From the NCBI RefSeq assembly GCF_042684365.1, contig NZ_JBHULI010000003.1, positions 1 to 64,000 on the forward strand: 64,000 bases of DNA. Direction: 5' to 3'. This document shows, piece after piece, positions 16,297 to 24,638 of this stretch. The first letter of the stretch is position 1. Every line of letters starts with the position of its first letter. This stretch comes from Gracilimonas halophila. Its GTDB lineage: Bacteria > Bacteroidota > Rhodothermia > Balneolales > Balneolaceae. The position numbers and the translations under genes are program-made. The notes below the pieces were generated by a model. That model worked only from the letters and a program-made list of their open reading frames with translations. It was not told the origin of the DNA and made no database searches.

Positions 16297-16354
16297 GAGT
16301 TTTGAGTGTTGAGTTTTGAGTGTTGAGTTAACTAAAAACTCAACACTTAAAACT
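16297..16354. repeat. Hairpin built from a 14-bp tandem word
   Basis: GAGTTTTGAGTGTT occurs twice in tandem from 16297, and the right copy (16312-16329) pairs with 16337-16354 with a single mismatch over 18 bp. The hairpin fills the gap between the carbonic anhydrase stop (16360) and the hemW start (16295), both on the minus strand. It has the same style as the palindromes at 3923 and 8193 but a different sequence. Confidence 0.75.
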
Positions 16355-16359
16355 TAAAA

Positions 16360-16902
16360 TTACTTAGAGTAGAAAGGGTTTTTGTCGTACTGGTCTTTTT
16401 GTTGATAGGCACGAGAGTATTTCACGTAATTGGTGGCATATTTTGGGATGGAAGCCAGTTCTTCATCGGTGAGCTTTCTCGCTTTTTTAGCCGGTGATCC
16501 CATATACATATAGCCGCTTTCCAGGGTTTTTCCGGGAGGAACCAGCGTGCCCGCAGCCACGATCACATCCGGCTCAATCACCACTTCATCCAGAATGGTA
16601 GCATTGATACCGATCAGCACCCGGTCTTTGATGGTACAGCCGTGGACAACAGCTCCATGACCGATGGTCACTTCATTACCAATAATGGTTGGCCCGGTTT
16701 GGTTCATCACATGGATACACACGTTATCCTGCACATTGCTCCGGTCTCCGATCTGAATGTAATTCACATCCCCTCGAATAGTGACGTTGAACCATATGCT
16801 GCTCTCGTTGCCAAGGGTTACATCGCCGATGATATCAGCACTTGGTGCCACAAAACAGGTTTCATCAAATTGTGGAGAACTTTTCAGAAATTCGTAGATC
16901 AT
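16360..16902 (-). CDS. Gamma-class carbonic anhydrase family protein
   Basis: A 180-residue left-handed beta-helix protein with hexapeptide repeats: CFVAPSADIIGDVTLGNESS, GDRSNVQDNVCIHV, GNEVTIGHGAVVHG, IGINATILDEVVI and VAAGTLVPPGK. Histidines in VCIHV and IGHGAVVHG correspond to the metal ligands of gamma-carbonic anhydrases (YrdA/PaaY group). Many members have weak or no anhydrase activity. It lies in a minus-strand run, radC - this gene - hemW, each separated by a palindrome. Confidence 0.88.
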   Translation of the reverse strand: MIYEFLKSSPQFDETCFVAPSADIIGDVTLGNESSIWFNVTIRGDVNYIQIGDRSNVQDNVCIHVMNQTGPTIIGNEVTIGHGAVVHGCTIKDRVLIGINATILDEVVIEPDVIVAAGTLVPPGKTLESGYMYMGSPAKKARKLTDEELASIPKYATNYVKYSRAYQQKDQYDKNPFYSK

Positions 16903-16944
16903 GGATAGAAGGTTGAGTTGATTGTTCTATAAATAGGAAGGTAT

Positions 16945-17028
16945 GAATATCCAACACCCAATATCCATCACGGAATGATCAAGTTTTCACTTGGATATTG
17001 AATATTCCGTGTTGGTTATTGGATATTC
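16945..17028. repeat. 84-bp palindromic repeat, copy 1 (after radC)
   Basis: A self-complementary element with ends GAATATCCAA and TTGGATATTC, abutting the radC stop (the TGA is formed at its edge). Its reverse complement counterpart lies at 19197-19282: both contain CACGGAATGATCAAG, TCACTTGGATATTG and ATTCCGTGTTG in the same order when one is inverted. About four-fifths of positions agree by eye. Confidence 0.75.
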
Positions 17029-17743
17029 AAAACAAGCCTTCACTCCTCAAACTCACAAAATTATATCCGGCTATGATCACATGATCATCCACGGGGATGC
17101 CAAATAACTTCCCGCATTCGGCGATGCGTTTGGTGAGCTGGATGTCGGCGGTGGAGGCTTTGTTATGTCCTGATGGGTGATTGTGGATAAGGATGATGGA
17201 GTTGGCTTCGTTCAACACGGCCTGGCGCATCACCTCGGCTGTATCTACAATAGTAGCTGTTTTTCCGCCATTGCTGATCCTGGAGAAACCGGTCAGTTTT
17301 TTGGCATTATCCAAAAATCCGACGATGAAGGTTTCTTTGGTGAGATGGCGGAGCTTCGGGGCGAAGTAAGCATTTACATCCTCCGGACTGGTGATCTGAA
17401 TTTCTTCTCCGAGTGCAGCGACTTGTAATCTTCTCGCCAACTCGAAGGCCGCTTCCAATGTAATAGCTTTTACTTTAGCAATGCCCGGTATCACTTTTAA
17501 GGCCTGCCAGTCTTTTCTGACCAAATTATGCAATCCACCAAATTGATCAAGCAACGCCTTGGCTGTATCGATCACATTTAGCTTTTTGGTTCCGGTGCGG
17601 ATCAGGATGGCGAGGAGCTCAGAGTCGGAGAGGGAATCAGCCCCGTAATTCATTAGTTTTTCACGAGGCTGTTCATCGGGAAGCATTTCTTTGACGGTGC
17701 GCTTGTGAAAGTTTTCTACGGAAAAAGATTCTTCATGGCTCAT
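17027..17743 (-). CDS. radC: RadC-family JAB1/MPN domain protein
   Basis: A 238-residue RadC protein. An N-terminal helix-hairpin-helix part (DSELLAILIRTGTKKLNVID, VIPGIAKVKAITLEAAFELA) precedes the JAB/MPN metalloprotease-like domain with the metal site HNHPSGHNKASTADIQLT. RadC proteins were once thought to repair DNA, but the biochemical role remains unsettled. The JAMM histidines and aspartate are intact. A palindromic repeat abuts the stop codon. ATG at 17743. Confidence 0.9.
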   Translation of the reverse strand: MSHEESFSVENFHKRTVKEMLPDEQPREKLMNYGADSLSDSELLAILIRTGTKKLNVIDTAKALLDQFGGLHNLVRKDWQALKVIPGIAKVKAITLEAAFELARRLQVAALGEEIQITSPEDVNAYFAPKLRHLTKETFIVGFLDNAKKLTGFSRISNGGKTATIVDTAEVMRQAVLNEANSIILIHNHPSGHNKASTADIQLTKRIAECGKLFGIPVDDHVIIAGYNFVSLRSEGLF

Positions 17744-17875
17744 AATAACTAAGGTTGTTTTGCTTTCTTAGTTAGAGCAATGAAAAAGGAATTCCTTACA
17801 GATTTTTTTAAAAGTGCTACTTATATAGCCGTAAAGTCCTAAGTAGTGGTATTAAATTTGGCTGTCTCAAGCTTC

Positions 17876-17994
17876 GACCTCTTCTGTCTTCTCCTTGGCT
17901 AGGAGAAGGACGCTTTTATTAGTTTATATGCTTATTAATGTCCCTGAAGTTATATAAGTGTTTCTCCTCCTGGGAGGAGATCAAGAGGAGGGTC
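17876..17994. repeat. Purine/pyrimidine-strand palindromic repeat
   Basis: The 309-bp gap between radC and the XRE gene holds a nested palindrome. Its outer ends are GACCTCTTC and AGAGGAGGGTC. Inside are CTTCTCCT with AGGAGAAG (17888-17909) and the perfect 18-bp palindrome TCTCCTCCTGGGAGGAGA (17963-17980). It looks like a dispersed non-autonomous element. A 62-codon minus-strand frame crossing it is not supported as a gene. Confidence 0.6.
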
Positions 17995-18052
17995 AATGGC
18001 GCCAAGGCATTAATTATCCACTCAATCTGAGCCCCATAAGATTGATGAAATG

Positions 18053-18259
18053 CTACTCTTCCGAATACTCCAGAATATCTCCGGGCTGACAGTCCAGTAC
18101 TTCGCAAATAGCTTCCAGCGTAGAGAACCGAATGGCTTTGGCTTTGCCTGTTTTAAGGATGGACAAGTTTGACATGGTGATTCCCACTTCCTCCGAAAGC
18201 TCGGTAAGGCTCATCTTCCGTTTGGCCAGCATCACATCAAGATTTACGATTATGGCCAT
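18053..18259 (-). CDS. XRE-family helix-turn-helix regulator
   Basis: A 68-residue protein that is almost entirely a Cro/C1-type helix-turn-helix: MLAKRKMSLTELSEEVGITM followed by LSILKTGKAKAIRFSTLEAI and CQPGDILEY. This is the short YozG-like type that is regularly paired with a DUF2975 membrane protein, as here: its start follows the DUF2975 stop by two bases. It may regulate the pair's own operon; a 14-bp inverted repeat 30 bp upstream of the operon is a candidate operator. Confidence 0.88.
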   Translation of the reverse strand: MAIIVNLDVMLAKRKMSLTELSEEVGITMSNLSILKTGKAKAIRFSTLEAICEVLDCQPGDILEYSEE

Positions 18260-18261
18260 GA

Positions 18262-18924
18262 TTATACCGTTAATTTTTGTTCTTCATAGATTCGGCTTCC
18301 TTCTTTGAAAACGTAACCAAGAACTATGATAAAAATCCCGATCAACATGAAGTCATCAAATCCCTGAAGTGAGGAAAACTCGTATCCATCAGGCAATGAT
18401 AGGCTATCAAGAAGAGGCAGCGGTAGAAATCTCATGAAAACATTTAGAGCAGAAGTGAGGAATAGTGTCCAACCAATTATATATAGATATTTAGAATTGG
18501 TTATATCAAAAGGATTACCCTCAGCTACATTTCTCAAAACTTTGGCAAAGAAGTATAGTACCACCAAAACAAGGATCGTGCTGTAGGCCTTTAAGCCATT
18601 ATAGAATAAGAAAGCCGGTAAATGATCCTGAAAGTTAGCTCGTATGCCAACATTGGCTTTTAGCGTGTTGTATATATTGATATTTACATTGTCTGTTTCA
18701 ATATCATCCAAGCCATCTAATCCATCAATATTTAGGATAACAGGAACACTGTGGATAAGATAAGTGCCATCCTCAGAAATATATCGGGTGGAGTTTAGGG
18801 AGATCATGATTACTGCATTGATAATGGTCAGCCAAATTCCAATTTGGCAGATGTAGTACAGGAAATAGGCTAACGACCAGTCTTTTTTGAATTCCATAAT
18901 GGTAAAGTCAATTTCTGTTCTCAT
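18262..18924 (-). CDS. DUF2975 membrane protein
   Basis: A 220-residue membrane protein with about four hydrophobic helices (around 20-45, 108-128, 148-168 and 190-208). The segment FLYYICQIGIWLTIINAVIM begins the domain and VVLYFFAKVLRNVAEGNPFD is the conserved DUF2975 motif. The cellular role is unknown; in many bacteria the gene is co-transcribed with a short XRE regulator, as here (two-base gap). The operon is preceded by a long A+T-rich inverted repeat. ATG at 18924. Confidence 0.8.
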   Translation of the reverse strand: MRTEIDFTIMEFKKDWSLAYFLYYICQIGIWLTIINAVIMISLNSTRYISEDGTYLIHSVPVILNIDGLDGLDDIETDNVNINIYNTLKANVGIRANFQDHLPAFLFYNGLKAYSTILVLVVLYFFAKVLRNVAEGNPFDITNSKYLYIIGWTLFLTSALNVFMRFLPLPLLDSLSLPDGYEFSSLQGFDDFMLIGIFIIVLGYVFKEGSRIYEEQKLTV

Positions 18925-18954
18925 AAAAGAAAATCAAAGAATAGGTGAAAAGCA

Positions 18955-18987
18955 ACAATTATTTATTGTTTATCAATAAATAATTGT
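18955..18987. promoter_or_regulatory. Perfect 14-bp inverted repeat upstream of the DUF2975-XRE operon
   Basis: ACAATTATTTATTG (18955-18968) is perfectly complementary to 18974-18987 around a 5-base loop. It sits 30 bp before the DUF2975 start codon, where an operator would lie. It may equally be a hairpin in DNA. The remaining part of the 358-bp gap to amn holds the two repeats listed next and no credible gene. Confidence 0.45.
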
Positions 18988-19162
18988 CGAATAAAGAAAT
19001 TATAGTTTGCTTTATACTGGGAGTTCCGGGCCAGCATAGGACGAGGGGCATCCGAAAGACTTGTGTAAACGATAGCCCTACAAAGTAAAGAGTCATCTCG
19101 CGGCGAATGCCTGAGATCTAATTGGTAACCTGAGTACAGGTAAGTTTCCAATAATGAGATTC

Positions 19163-19187
19163 AGATTCCCGCCTGCGCGAGAATGAC
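19163..19187. repeat. Half of a dispersed GTCATTCTCGCGCAGG-type repeat
   Basis: The 25-bp segment AGATTCCCGCCTGCGCGAGAATGAC (first 20 bases AGATTCCCGCCTGCGCGAGA) is a widespread intergenic repeat end seen in many bacteria. Only one arm is present here, immediately left of the palindrome at 19197, suggesting a decayed element. Confidence 0.5.
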
Positions 19188-19196
19188 CATGAGGGA

Positions 19197-19282
19197 GAAT
19201 ATCCAATACTCAACACGGAATAACCAATATCCAAGTGATCTTACTTGATCATTCCGTGTTGGATGTTGGCTATTGGATATTC
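19197..19282. repeat. 86-bp palindromic repeat, copy 2 (after amn)
   Basis: Self-complementary element with ends GAATATCCAATA and TATTGGATATTC, abutting the amn TAA stop. In inverted orientation it matches the element at 16945-17028 along its whole length. Each copy occupies the position just after a minus-strand stop codon. Confidence 0.75.
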
Positions 19283-20464
19283 TTACTCCGTACCGCCCAT
19301 CAATGGTTCATTAAAGGCACGGATACTGGAGTTGGGTAAGCCTTCCGGGTAATTGTCCTTCACCATCTGAAGGGCATCGATCACCATTTTGAGGTGAAGC
19401 TCTTTAGAGTTTTGGTAGAAGGACTGGGCGTGTTGGGAAAGTTTGGGCTTTCCGTGCAGGGGTTTATCACTTACGCAAAGGAGAGTGGCATGCGGAATAC
19501 GGTAGCGAAAGCCATTGGTAGCAACGGTAGAAGACTCCATATCAATGGCAACACTTCGGCTCATATGAATTTCCTCAACGGTACGCGCCTTGGAAAATTC
19601 CCAATTTCGGTTGGCCGTAGTATACACGGTTCCAATGCGGTGAGTCATTTCATTTTGGTCCATCACTTCCTGCATGTATCGGTTCAGGATATAATTAGGT
19701 GAAATGGGAATGCCGATTGGAAAAAGATCATCCAAGACTTTGTCGGCGCGGTAATATCCATTGGCGAGCACAAAATCGCCGATATCCTGGTGGTTGCGCA
19801 ATCCTCCGCAGTGGCCGACCATCACCATGGCATCCGGCCGTAAAACACCAACATGATCGGTAATGGTTTTAGCATTTGAAGGCCCTACTCCGATATTCAC
19901 TAACGTAAGTCCTGAGTTGTTCTCCATCTTGTGATGATAGGCCGGCATCTGAACTCCTTCCCGGGCAGGTTTTTCGCAATCGGGGAACATCTCCAGGAAA
20001 ACTTCCACGTGCATATCATAATTGGTAAAGAGGATATATCGCTGAAAGTCCTCGGGCTTGGTGCCGGTATAATGTTGCAGACGGTCGAGTGAGATATCGA
20101 TCCGTTCTGCCCGGAATAAGAAGAGTTTCTTTTGGGTGATGTCCCAGTCACTTTCATCCAGGTTGTCAAAGAGGTCGGGATTGTTCATCGGTAAGGCTTC
20201 TCGGGAAGGCTTTACAAAGACTGTTGCCCCATTGTCCACCAGGCGCTCAATTTCACGCTTCAGATACCATCGGTACGCTGCCGGCTGAGCAAGTTCTCCG
20301 TCTATAACCGGATTGTGTTTACTCCAGGTGCGCTCAACGATCAGCTTAGGGTATTTCCCGGAAGCATAAATTTCTTCCATCAGATCGCACGCTTTAACAA
20401 TAGCTTTTTTAAGTTCTTTCTCCGTAGAAAACTGATCTTTAACTAATTTAAGCGTTTCGGACAT
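19283..20464 (-). CDS. amn: AMP nucleosidase
   Basis: A 393-residue enzyme with the AMP nucleosidase N-terminal domain (MSETLKLVKDQFSTEKELKK to about 160) and a C-terminal phosphorylase-like nucleosidase domain. The latter includes LVNIGVGPSNAKTITDHVG, VMVGHCGGLR, VYTTANRNWEF and the ribose-binding VAIDMESSTVATNG. It hydrolyses AMP to adenine and ribose 5-phosphate and so controls the adenylate pool. Its ATG abuts that of the divergent Nudix gene with no base between them (CATATG), a striking lack of promoter space. Confidence 0.92.
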   Translation of the reverse strand: MSETLKLVKDQFSTEKELKKAIVKACDLMEEIYASGKYPKLIVERTWSKHNPVIDGELAQPAAYRWYLKREIERLVDNGATVFVKPSREALPMNNPDLFDNLDESDWDITQKKLFLFRAERIDISLDRLQHYTGTKPEDFQRYILFTNYDMHVEVFLEMFPDCEKPAREGVQMPAYHHKMENNSGLTLVNIGVGPSNAKTITDHVGVLRPDAMVMVGHCGGLRNHQDIGDFVLANGYYRADKVLDDLFPIGIPISPNYILNRYMQEVMDQNEMTHRIGTVYTTANRNWEFSKARTVEEIHMSRSVAIDMESSTVATNGFRYRIPHATLLCVSDKPLHGKPKLSQHAQSFYQNSKELHLKMVIDALQMVKDNYPEGLPNSSIRAFNEPLMGGTE

Positions 20465-21040
20465 ATGAGTAGAGGTAATTTTAAATTTTCGATTGAGCCG
20501 TGGGTCACCACAAATGAAGAGCTTAAATATACGACGAATATCTTCAAACTTTTAAATCGGGATATGCTTTTGAAATCAGAAGATCATGAAGCTTCGTTTT
20601 CAATTTTGGAAGCTCCCGATTGGATGAATGTGATCCCTCTGACTGCTGAGAACGAAGTAGTGTTGGTTGAACAATACCGATATGGAACAGAAGAGCCCAC
20701 TTTGGAACTTCCCGGCGGGATGGTGGATCCCGGAGAAACTCATGATGAAACAGCTAAACGTGAATTGTTGGAAGAAACAGGGTTTTCAGGAACGGAATGG
20801 TATTATCTGGGAAATGTGAGTTCAAATCCCGCTTTCTTAACAAATCACACCCATCTGTATGTAGCCAGAAATTGCCGCAAAATTCAGGAGCAGGAACTGG
20901 ATGGCAACGAACGAATTAATGTCCACACCATGCCGCTGGATGATTTCCTGGATATGGTGAAAGAGGGCACGGTGCATCATTCACTGGTAGTAGCGTCGGT
21001 TGCTAAGTTTTTACTTTGGAAACGTACCTCGGCTCGCTGA
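20465..21040 (+). CDS. Nudix hydrolase (ADP-ribose pyrophosphatase-like)
   Basis: A 191-residue protein with a complete Nudix box: GGMVDPGETHDETAKRELLE continuing to ETGFSG. The upstream strand VVLVEQYRYGTEEPTLELPG is characteristic of the ADP-ribose pyrophosphatase group. It probably cleaves ADP-ribose or a related nucleoside diphosphate-X. Divergent from AMP nucleosidase, with which it shares purine nucleotide breakdown. The first ATG directly abuts the amn ATG; the next ATG (codon 34) would remove the N-terminal strands, so I keep the first. Its last codons overlap a hairpin at 21029-21045. Confidence 0.87.
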   Translation: MSRGNFKFSIEPWVTTNEELKYTTNIFKLLNRDMLLKSEDHEASFSILEAPDWMNVIPLTAENEVVLVEQYRYGTEEPTLELPGGMVDPGETHDETAKRELLEETGFSGTEWYYLGNVSSNPAFLTNHTHLYVARNCRKIQEQELDGNERINVHTMPLDDFLDMVKEGTVHHSLVVASVAKFLLWKRTSAR

Positions 21041-21289
21041 GCCGACAGGATATTTGCAATGGCTCTTATGTGGAACCGGAGGTTCCTGCAGGCATTCCGA
21101 ACGAGAGTAAAGTGTTTAACCTTAGCTCCGTCCCGGTAGGGACGGTATGTTTGTAAACCCTGCCTCTTACCAATGCTTTCGCACCAGAGGTGCGATATGT
21201 TTTGTTATCATTAGTTTGGTAGTGTACCTACGGCACAAAGTCTTTTACTCTCTCTTTTTTTTTCAAACATAATGTCCCTGCCGGGACAT
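21029..21289. repeat. Array of six different short hairpins
   Basis: In the 431-bp gap after the Nudix gene there are six compact stem-loops with different but self-consistent stems: TCGGCTC/GAGCCGA (21029-21045), GGAACC/GGTTCC (21072-21086), CCGTCCC/GGGACGG (21128-21145), CGCACC/GGTGCG (21180-21194), a bulged GTG.CC/GG.CAC (21222-21236) and ATGTCCC/GGGACAT (21272-21289). Loops often contain GG(T)A or GCC. Three are followed by a TATnTTTG-like word (GGATATTTG, GGTATGTTTG, GATATGTTTT). No protein-coding gene is supported here. Confidence 0.65.
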
Positions 21290-21471
21290 GGTTATGGATG
21301 GATTTTTGGATCTAATACTGTGCATTGGCACGGATTGATGATGGCTTTTCATCAACAAAACAAATCTGCTATATCAACAGATCAGATCATAAAAACACTG
21401 AAACCGAACGATTCCCTTCTTATTTTTAGTTATCACATCCAATCAACAGAAAGAATAAATAAACTGATATT

Positions 21472-21948
21472 ATGATTGAACAAGGCGCAAAAGCGGATCT
21501 TGATTTCACTGTAAAAGCTGTTCAAAACGGAGAAGAAAAAGAGATCAACTTTAAAGACTTGCTGGATAAACCAACCATTGTATCTGTGTATATGAAAAAC
21601 AATACCAGTGGCTGTGACCGGCAAACTAAAGACCTGGCCGATGAGTCGGAATGGTTTTCCAAGAAGGGATATAATCTGGTGGCTGTAAGTAAAGATACCT
21701 GTGGTTCGCATAAAAGGTATGCAGAGAAACAGGGCATTGATTTTACACTGGTATCAGATCCCGAGTATAAATTTGGGGAAGCCACAGATTCTGTAGTACA
21801 GAAAAAGATGTTTGGCAATGAATATGAAGCTCCTTCTCGTTCGGCCTTTGTTATTGATACAGATGGTACTATTTTGGGAACTATCAAAAAAGTGAATACC
21901 AAAGACCACGCCGGAGAGTTGAAAGAGCTGGTCGAACAATTGAATTAA
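21472..21948 (+). CDS. Peroxiredoxin (BCP/PrxQ-like)
   Basis: A 158-residue thioredoxin-fold peroxidase. The peroxidatic cysteine lies in VYMKNNTSGCDRQTKDLADE, where BCP/PrxQ enzymes usually have TPGCTxE; serine replaces the proline. The motif VAVSKDTCGSHKRYAEKQG is the conserved region in which BCPs normally have SVESH; a cysteine here may serve as resolving residue. AFVIDTDGTILGTI completes the fold. It should reduce peroxides with thioredoxin as donor. It lies 13 bp upstream of topA and is probably co-transcribed. Confidence 0.85.
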   Translation: MIEQGAKADLDFTVKAVQNGEEKEINFKDLLDKPTIVSVYMKNNTSGCDRQTKDLADESEWFSKKGYNLVAVSKDTCGSHKRYAEKQGIDFTLVSDPEYKFGEATDSVVQKKMFGNEYEAPSRSAFVIDTDGTILGTIKKVNTKDHAGELKELVEQLN

Positions 21949-21961
21949 TCCCTGTTTTTAC

Positions 21962-24508
21962 ATGAAAAGTCTCGTAATTGTAGAGTCCCCTACGAAAACC
22001 AAAACCATCAAAAAATACTTACCCGATGGGTACGTAGTGGACTCCTCTATGGGTCACATTCGTGATCTTCCTTCCTCGGCCAAAGAAATCCCGGCCAAGT
22101 ATAAAAAAGAGAGTTGGTCTAATTTAGGAATCAATGTGGACGACCGTTTTGATCCATTATATGTGATCCCTTCTTCCAAAAAGAAAGTTGTAACGAGACT
22201 CAAAAAATTACTCAAAGATGCCGACGAGTTGATCCTCGCAACGGATGAGGACCGTGAAGGAGAAGCAATTTCATGGCATTTGTTAGAGATACTGAAACCC
22301 AAAGTTCCGGTAAAACGGATGGTGTTTCGTGAGATCACTAAAGAGGCCGTGTTGAACGCCCTTGAAAATACCCGAGACATCGATATGAATTTGGTTCATG
22401 CTCAGGAAACGCGGCGAATTTTGGATCGGCTTGCAGGATATACCGTTTCACCATTGCTGTGGAAAAAGATCTCTCCGGGTCTTTCTGCCGGACGTGTACA
22501 ATCGGTTGCCGTTGAGTTTCTGGTTGAGCGCGAACGCGAACGCATGAAATTCAAAAGCGCGACCTATTATGATCTGAAGGCACAGCTTCATAAGGAAGGA
22601 GATAAAGATAAGTTTGATGCGGACCTTACACATCTAAACGAAAAGCGGTTGGCCAGCGGTAAGGATTTTGATGAAAATACCGGAAAGCTTAAAAAGCCGG
22701 ATTCCGTTGTTTTGCTTGATGAAGATAAAGCCAAGGTTCTTGTTGATGATCTGAAAGAAGCCAACTGGTCTGTCATTAATGTGGATGTAAAAACACAGAA
22801 GCGAAACCCTTCCCCTCCATTTATTACTTCCACTCTTCAGCAGGAGGCCAACCGTAAATTCGGCTTCTCTGCTCGTGACACCATGAGTGTTGCTCAGAAG
22901 TTATATGAGAAAGGTTTTATAACCTATATGCGTACTGATTCTACCCAACTGTCGGGGCAGGCGATCGGTGCCGCCCGTGATGCAGTGACGGAAGAATATG
23001 GTGAAGAATATTTATTTGAACGCGTCAGAAATTACAGCAAGAAAGGGAAGTCGGCACAGGAAGCTCACGAGGCAATTCGGCCTTCAGGTTCAAGATTTGT
23101 GAAGCCCGACAAAGCAGGATTACGTGATCGTGAATTTAAATTATATGATCTGATCTGGAAGCGAACTATTGCTACCCAGATGGCAGAAGCTGAGCTTGAG
23201 TTCACTAACGTGACCATCCGTGCAACAAACAATGGAACGGATGCTGATTTCCGCGCAAGCGGTAAAAAGATCTTATTCCCGGGATTTTTCCGTGCATATG
23301 TGGAAGGAAGTGATGATCCGGAAGCAGCGCTGGAAAATCAGGAAAACTACCTTCCTGCAATGAATGAAGGAGATGCCACGGCATTGGACGATCTGAACTT
23401 TGTAAGTCATGAAACCAAGCCACCGGCACGATTTACCGAAGCGACTCTTGTTAAAGAATTAGAGAAGCGCGGTGTGGGCCGGCCAAGTACTTACGCTTCT
23501 ATTATCAGCACCATTCAGGACCGCGGTTATGCCAAAGGAGAAGGTAAAATGCTGATTCCTACTTTTACCGCTTTTGCAGTTTCATCTCTTCTTGAAAAAC
23601 ACTTTCCTGATCTGGTGAATAGTGATTTTACTTCTGCACTGGAAGACAAGCTGGATGCAGTGGCAGCCGGAACTCAAGATCCTGTTAAATATCTGGACGA
23701 CTATTATAAAGGTGAAGATGGCCTTAAAGCCAAAGTAGATACCCAGGAAGATAAGATCGATCCTCAGGAGGCTAAATTACTGGACCTTCCGCTGGATGGA
23801 CTCGAAGGAATTAAAGTAGCCGTTGGAAGATTCGGGCCGTATGCCCGCATGGAAAAGAATGGTGAGGATGTAACAACATCGTTGCCCAACGATATGGATC
23901 CGAGCGATATAACCAGGGAAAAACTGGATGAGTTGATCAGGTTATCGGAGGAAGAGGATAAGCCGATCGGTGAAGATCCTGAAACCGGTGACCCAATTTT
24001 CTTGCTTTCGGGAAGATATGGTCCTTATGTACAGCGCGGTGAAGTGACAGAAGAAAATAAAAAGCCGAAACGGGTTTCCCTGCTAAAAGGTATGGAGCCA
24101 AAAGATGTGGACTTAGATCTGGCTCTGCAGTTGTTAGAGCTTCCACGACCATTGGGAGATCACCCCGAAGATGGGAAAGTGGTGAAAGCCGGAGTTGGCC
24201 GTTATGGCCCTTTTGTAGTTCACGACGGAAAGTTCAAGTCCATTCCAAAATCAGACAGTGTACTGGATATTGAACTTGATCGAGCGGTTGAACTGCTGAA
24301 ACAAAAGTCGAATTCACGCCGGGGAAGCAATGAGATCAAGGACCTTGGAAAACACCCTGAGACTGACAAACCGATCAAAGTAATGACCGGTCGTTATGGC
24401 CCTTATATAAAGCATGGAAAAAAGAACATTAGTTTGCCTAAGGGAGAGACGCCAGAAGATTTCACTATGGATAAAGCTGTAGACCTGATCAAGGAGAAGG
24501 GAAAGTAG
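21962..24508 (+). CDS. topA: DNA topoisomerase I
   Basis: An 848-residue type IA topoisomerase. The Toprim domain opens with LVIVESPTKTKTIKKYLP and has ATDEDREGEAISWHL; the active-site tyrosine is in FITYMRTDSTQLSG, and VGRPSTYASIISTIQDRGY follows. The C-terminus lacks zinc-finger cysteines; instead it has four GRYGPY/GRFGPY-type repeats (about 615, 685, 745 and 810), the form of C-terminal domain common outside Proteobacteria. It relaxes negative supercoils. Preceded closely by a peroxiredoxin gene. Confidence 0.95.
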   Translation: MKSLVIVESPTKTKTIKKYLPDGYVVDSSMGHIRDLPSSAKEIPAKYKKESWSNLGINVDDRFDPLYVIPSSKKKVVTRLKKLLKDADELILATDEDREGEAISWHLLEILKPKVPVKRMVFREITKEAVLNALENTRDIDMNLVHAQETRRILDRLAGYTVSPLLWKKISPGLSAGRVQSVAVEFLVERERERMKFKSATYYDLKAQLHKEGDKDKFDADLTHLNEKRLASGKDFDENTGKLKKPDSVVLLDEDKAKVLVDDLKEANWSVINVDVKTQKRNPSPPFITSTLQQEANRKFGFSARDTMSVAQKLYEKGFITYMRTDSTQLSGQAIGAARDAVTEEYGEEYLFERVRNYSKKGKSAQEAHEAIRPSGSRFVKPDKAGLRDREFKLYDLIWKRTIATQMAEAELEFTNVTIRATNNGTDADFRASGKKILFPGFFRAYVEGSDDPEAALENQENYLPAMNEGDATALDDLNFVSHETKPPARFTEATLVKELEKRGVGRPSTYASIISTIQDRGYAKGEGKMLIPTFTAFAVSSLLEKHFPDLVNSDFTSALEDKLDAVAAGTQDPVKYLDDYYKGEDGLKAKVDTQEDKIDPQEAKLLDLPLDGLEGIKVAVGRFGPYARMEKNGEDVTTSLPNDMDPSDITREKLDELIRLSEEEDKPIGEDPETGDPIFLLSGRYGPYVQRGEVTEENKKPKRVSLLKGMEPKDVDLDLALQLLELPRPLGDHPEDGKVVKAGVGRYGPFVVHDGKFKSIPKSDSVLDIELDRAVELLKQKSNSRRGSNEIKDLGKHPETDKPIKVMTGRYGPYIKHGKKNISLPKGETPEDFTMDKAVDLIKEKGK

Positions 24509-24638
24509 GCTGCAGAACAGCGAAGAGATCATCTCGGGAAATTCTTCGGAAGTGTTCTCGGAATGGCGGTGGGTTTAATATTTTTTTTGTAGATTTATAA
24601 TCACTACTGTCAATAATTCAAAGACAGCTTTAAGATCC

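Noticed and set aside
17919..18107. A 62-codon minus-strand frame beside the XRE gene
   Set aside because: It overlaps the end of the XRE gene and a palindromic repeat and has no coding signature.
17027..18924. A defence island around radC, XRE and DUF2975
   Set aside because: RadC is a common chromosomal gene and the XRE/DUF2975 pair is widespread; no nuclease, helicase or ATPase partner is present.
18963..19151. A 62-codon minus-strand frame upstream of the DUF2975 gene
   Set aside because: It ends within the A+T-rich inverted repeat and lies next to a decayed dispersed repeat; no motif.
21029..21289. A CRISPR array
   Set aside because: The repeated units are hairpins with different sequences and irregular spacing, without identical repeats or cas genes.
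21272..21475. A 67-codon plus-strand frame before the peroxiredoxin gene
   Set aside because: It begins inside the sixth hairpin of the array and runs through non-coding sequence, with no homology I recognise.
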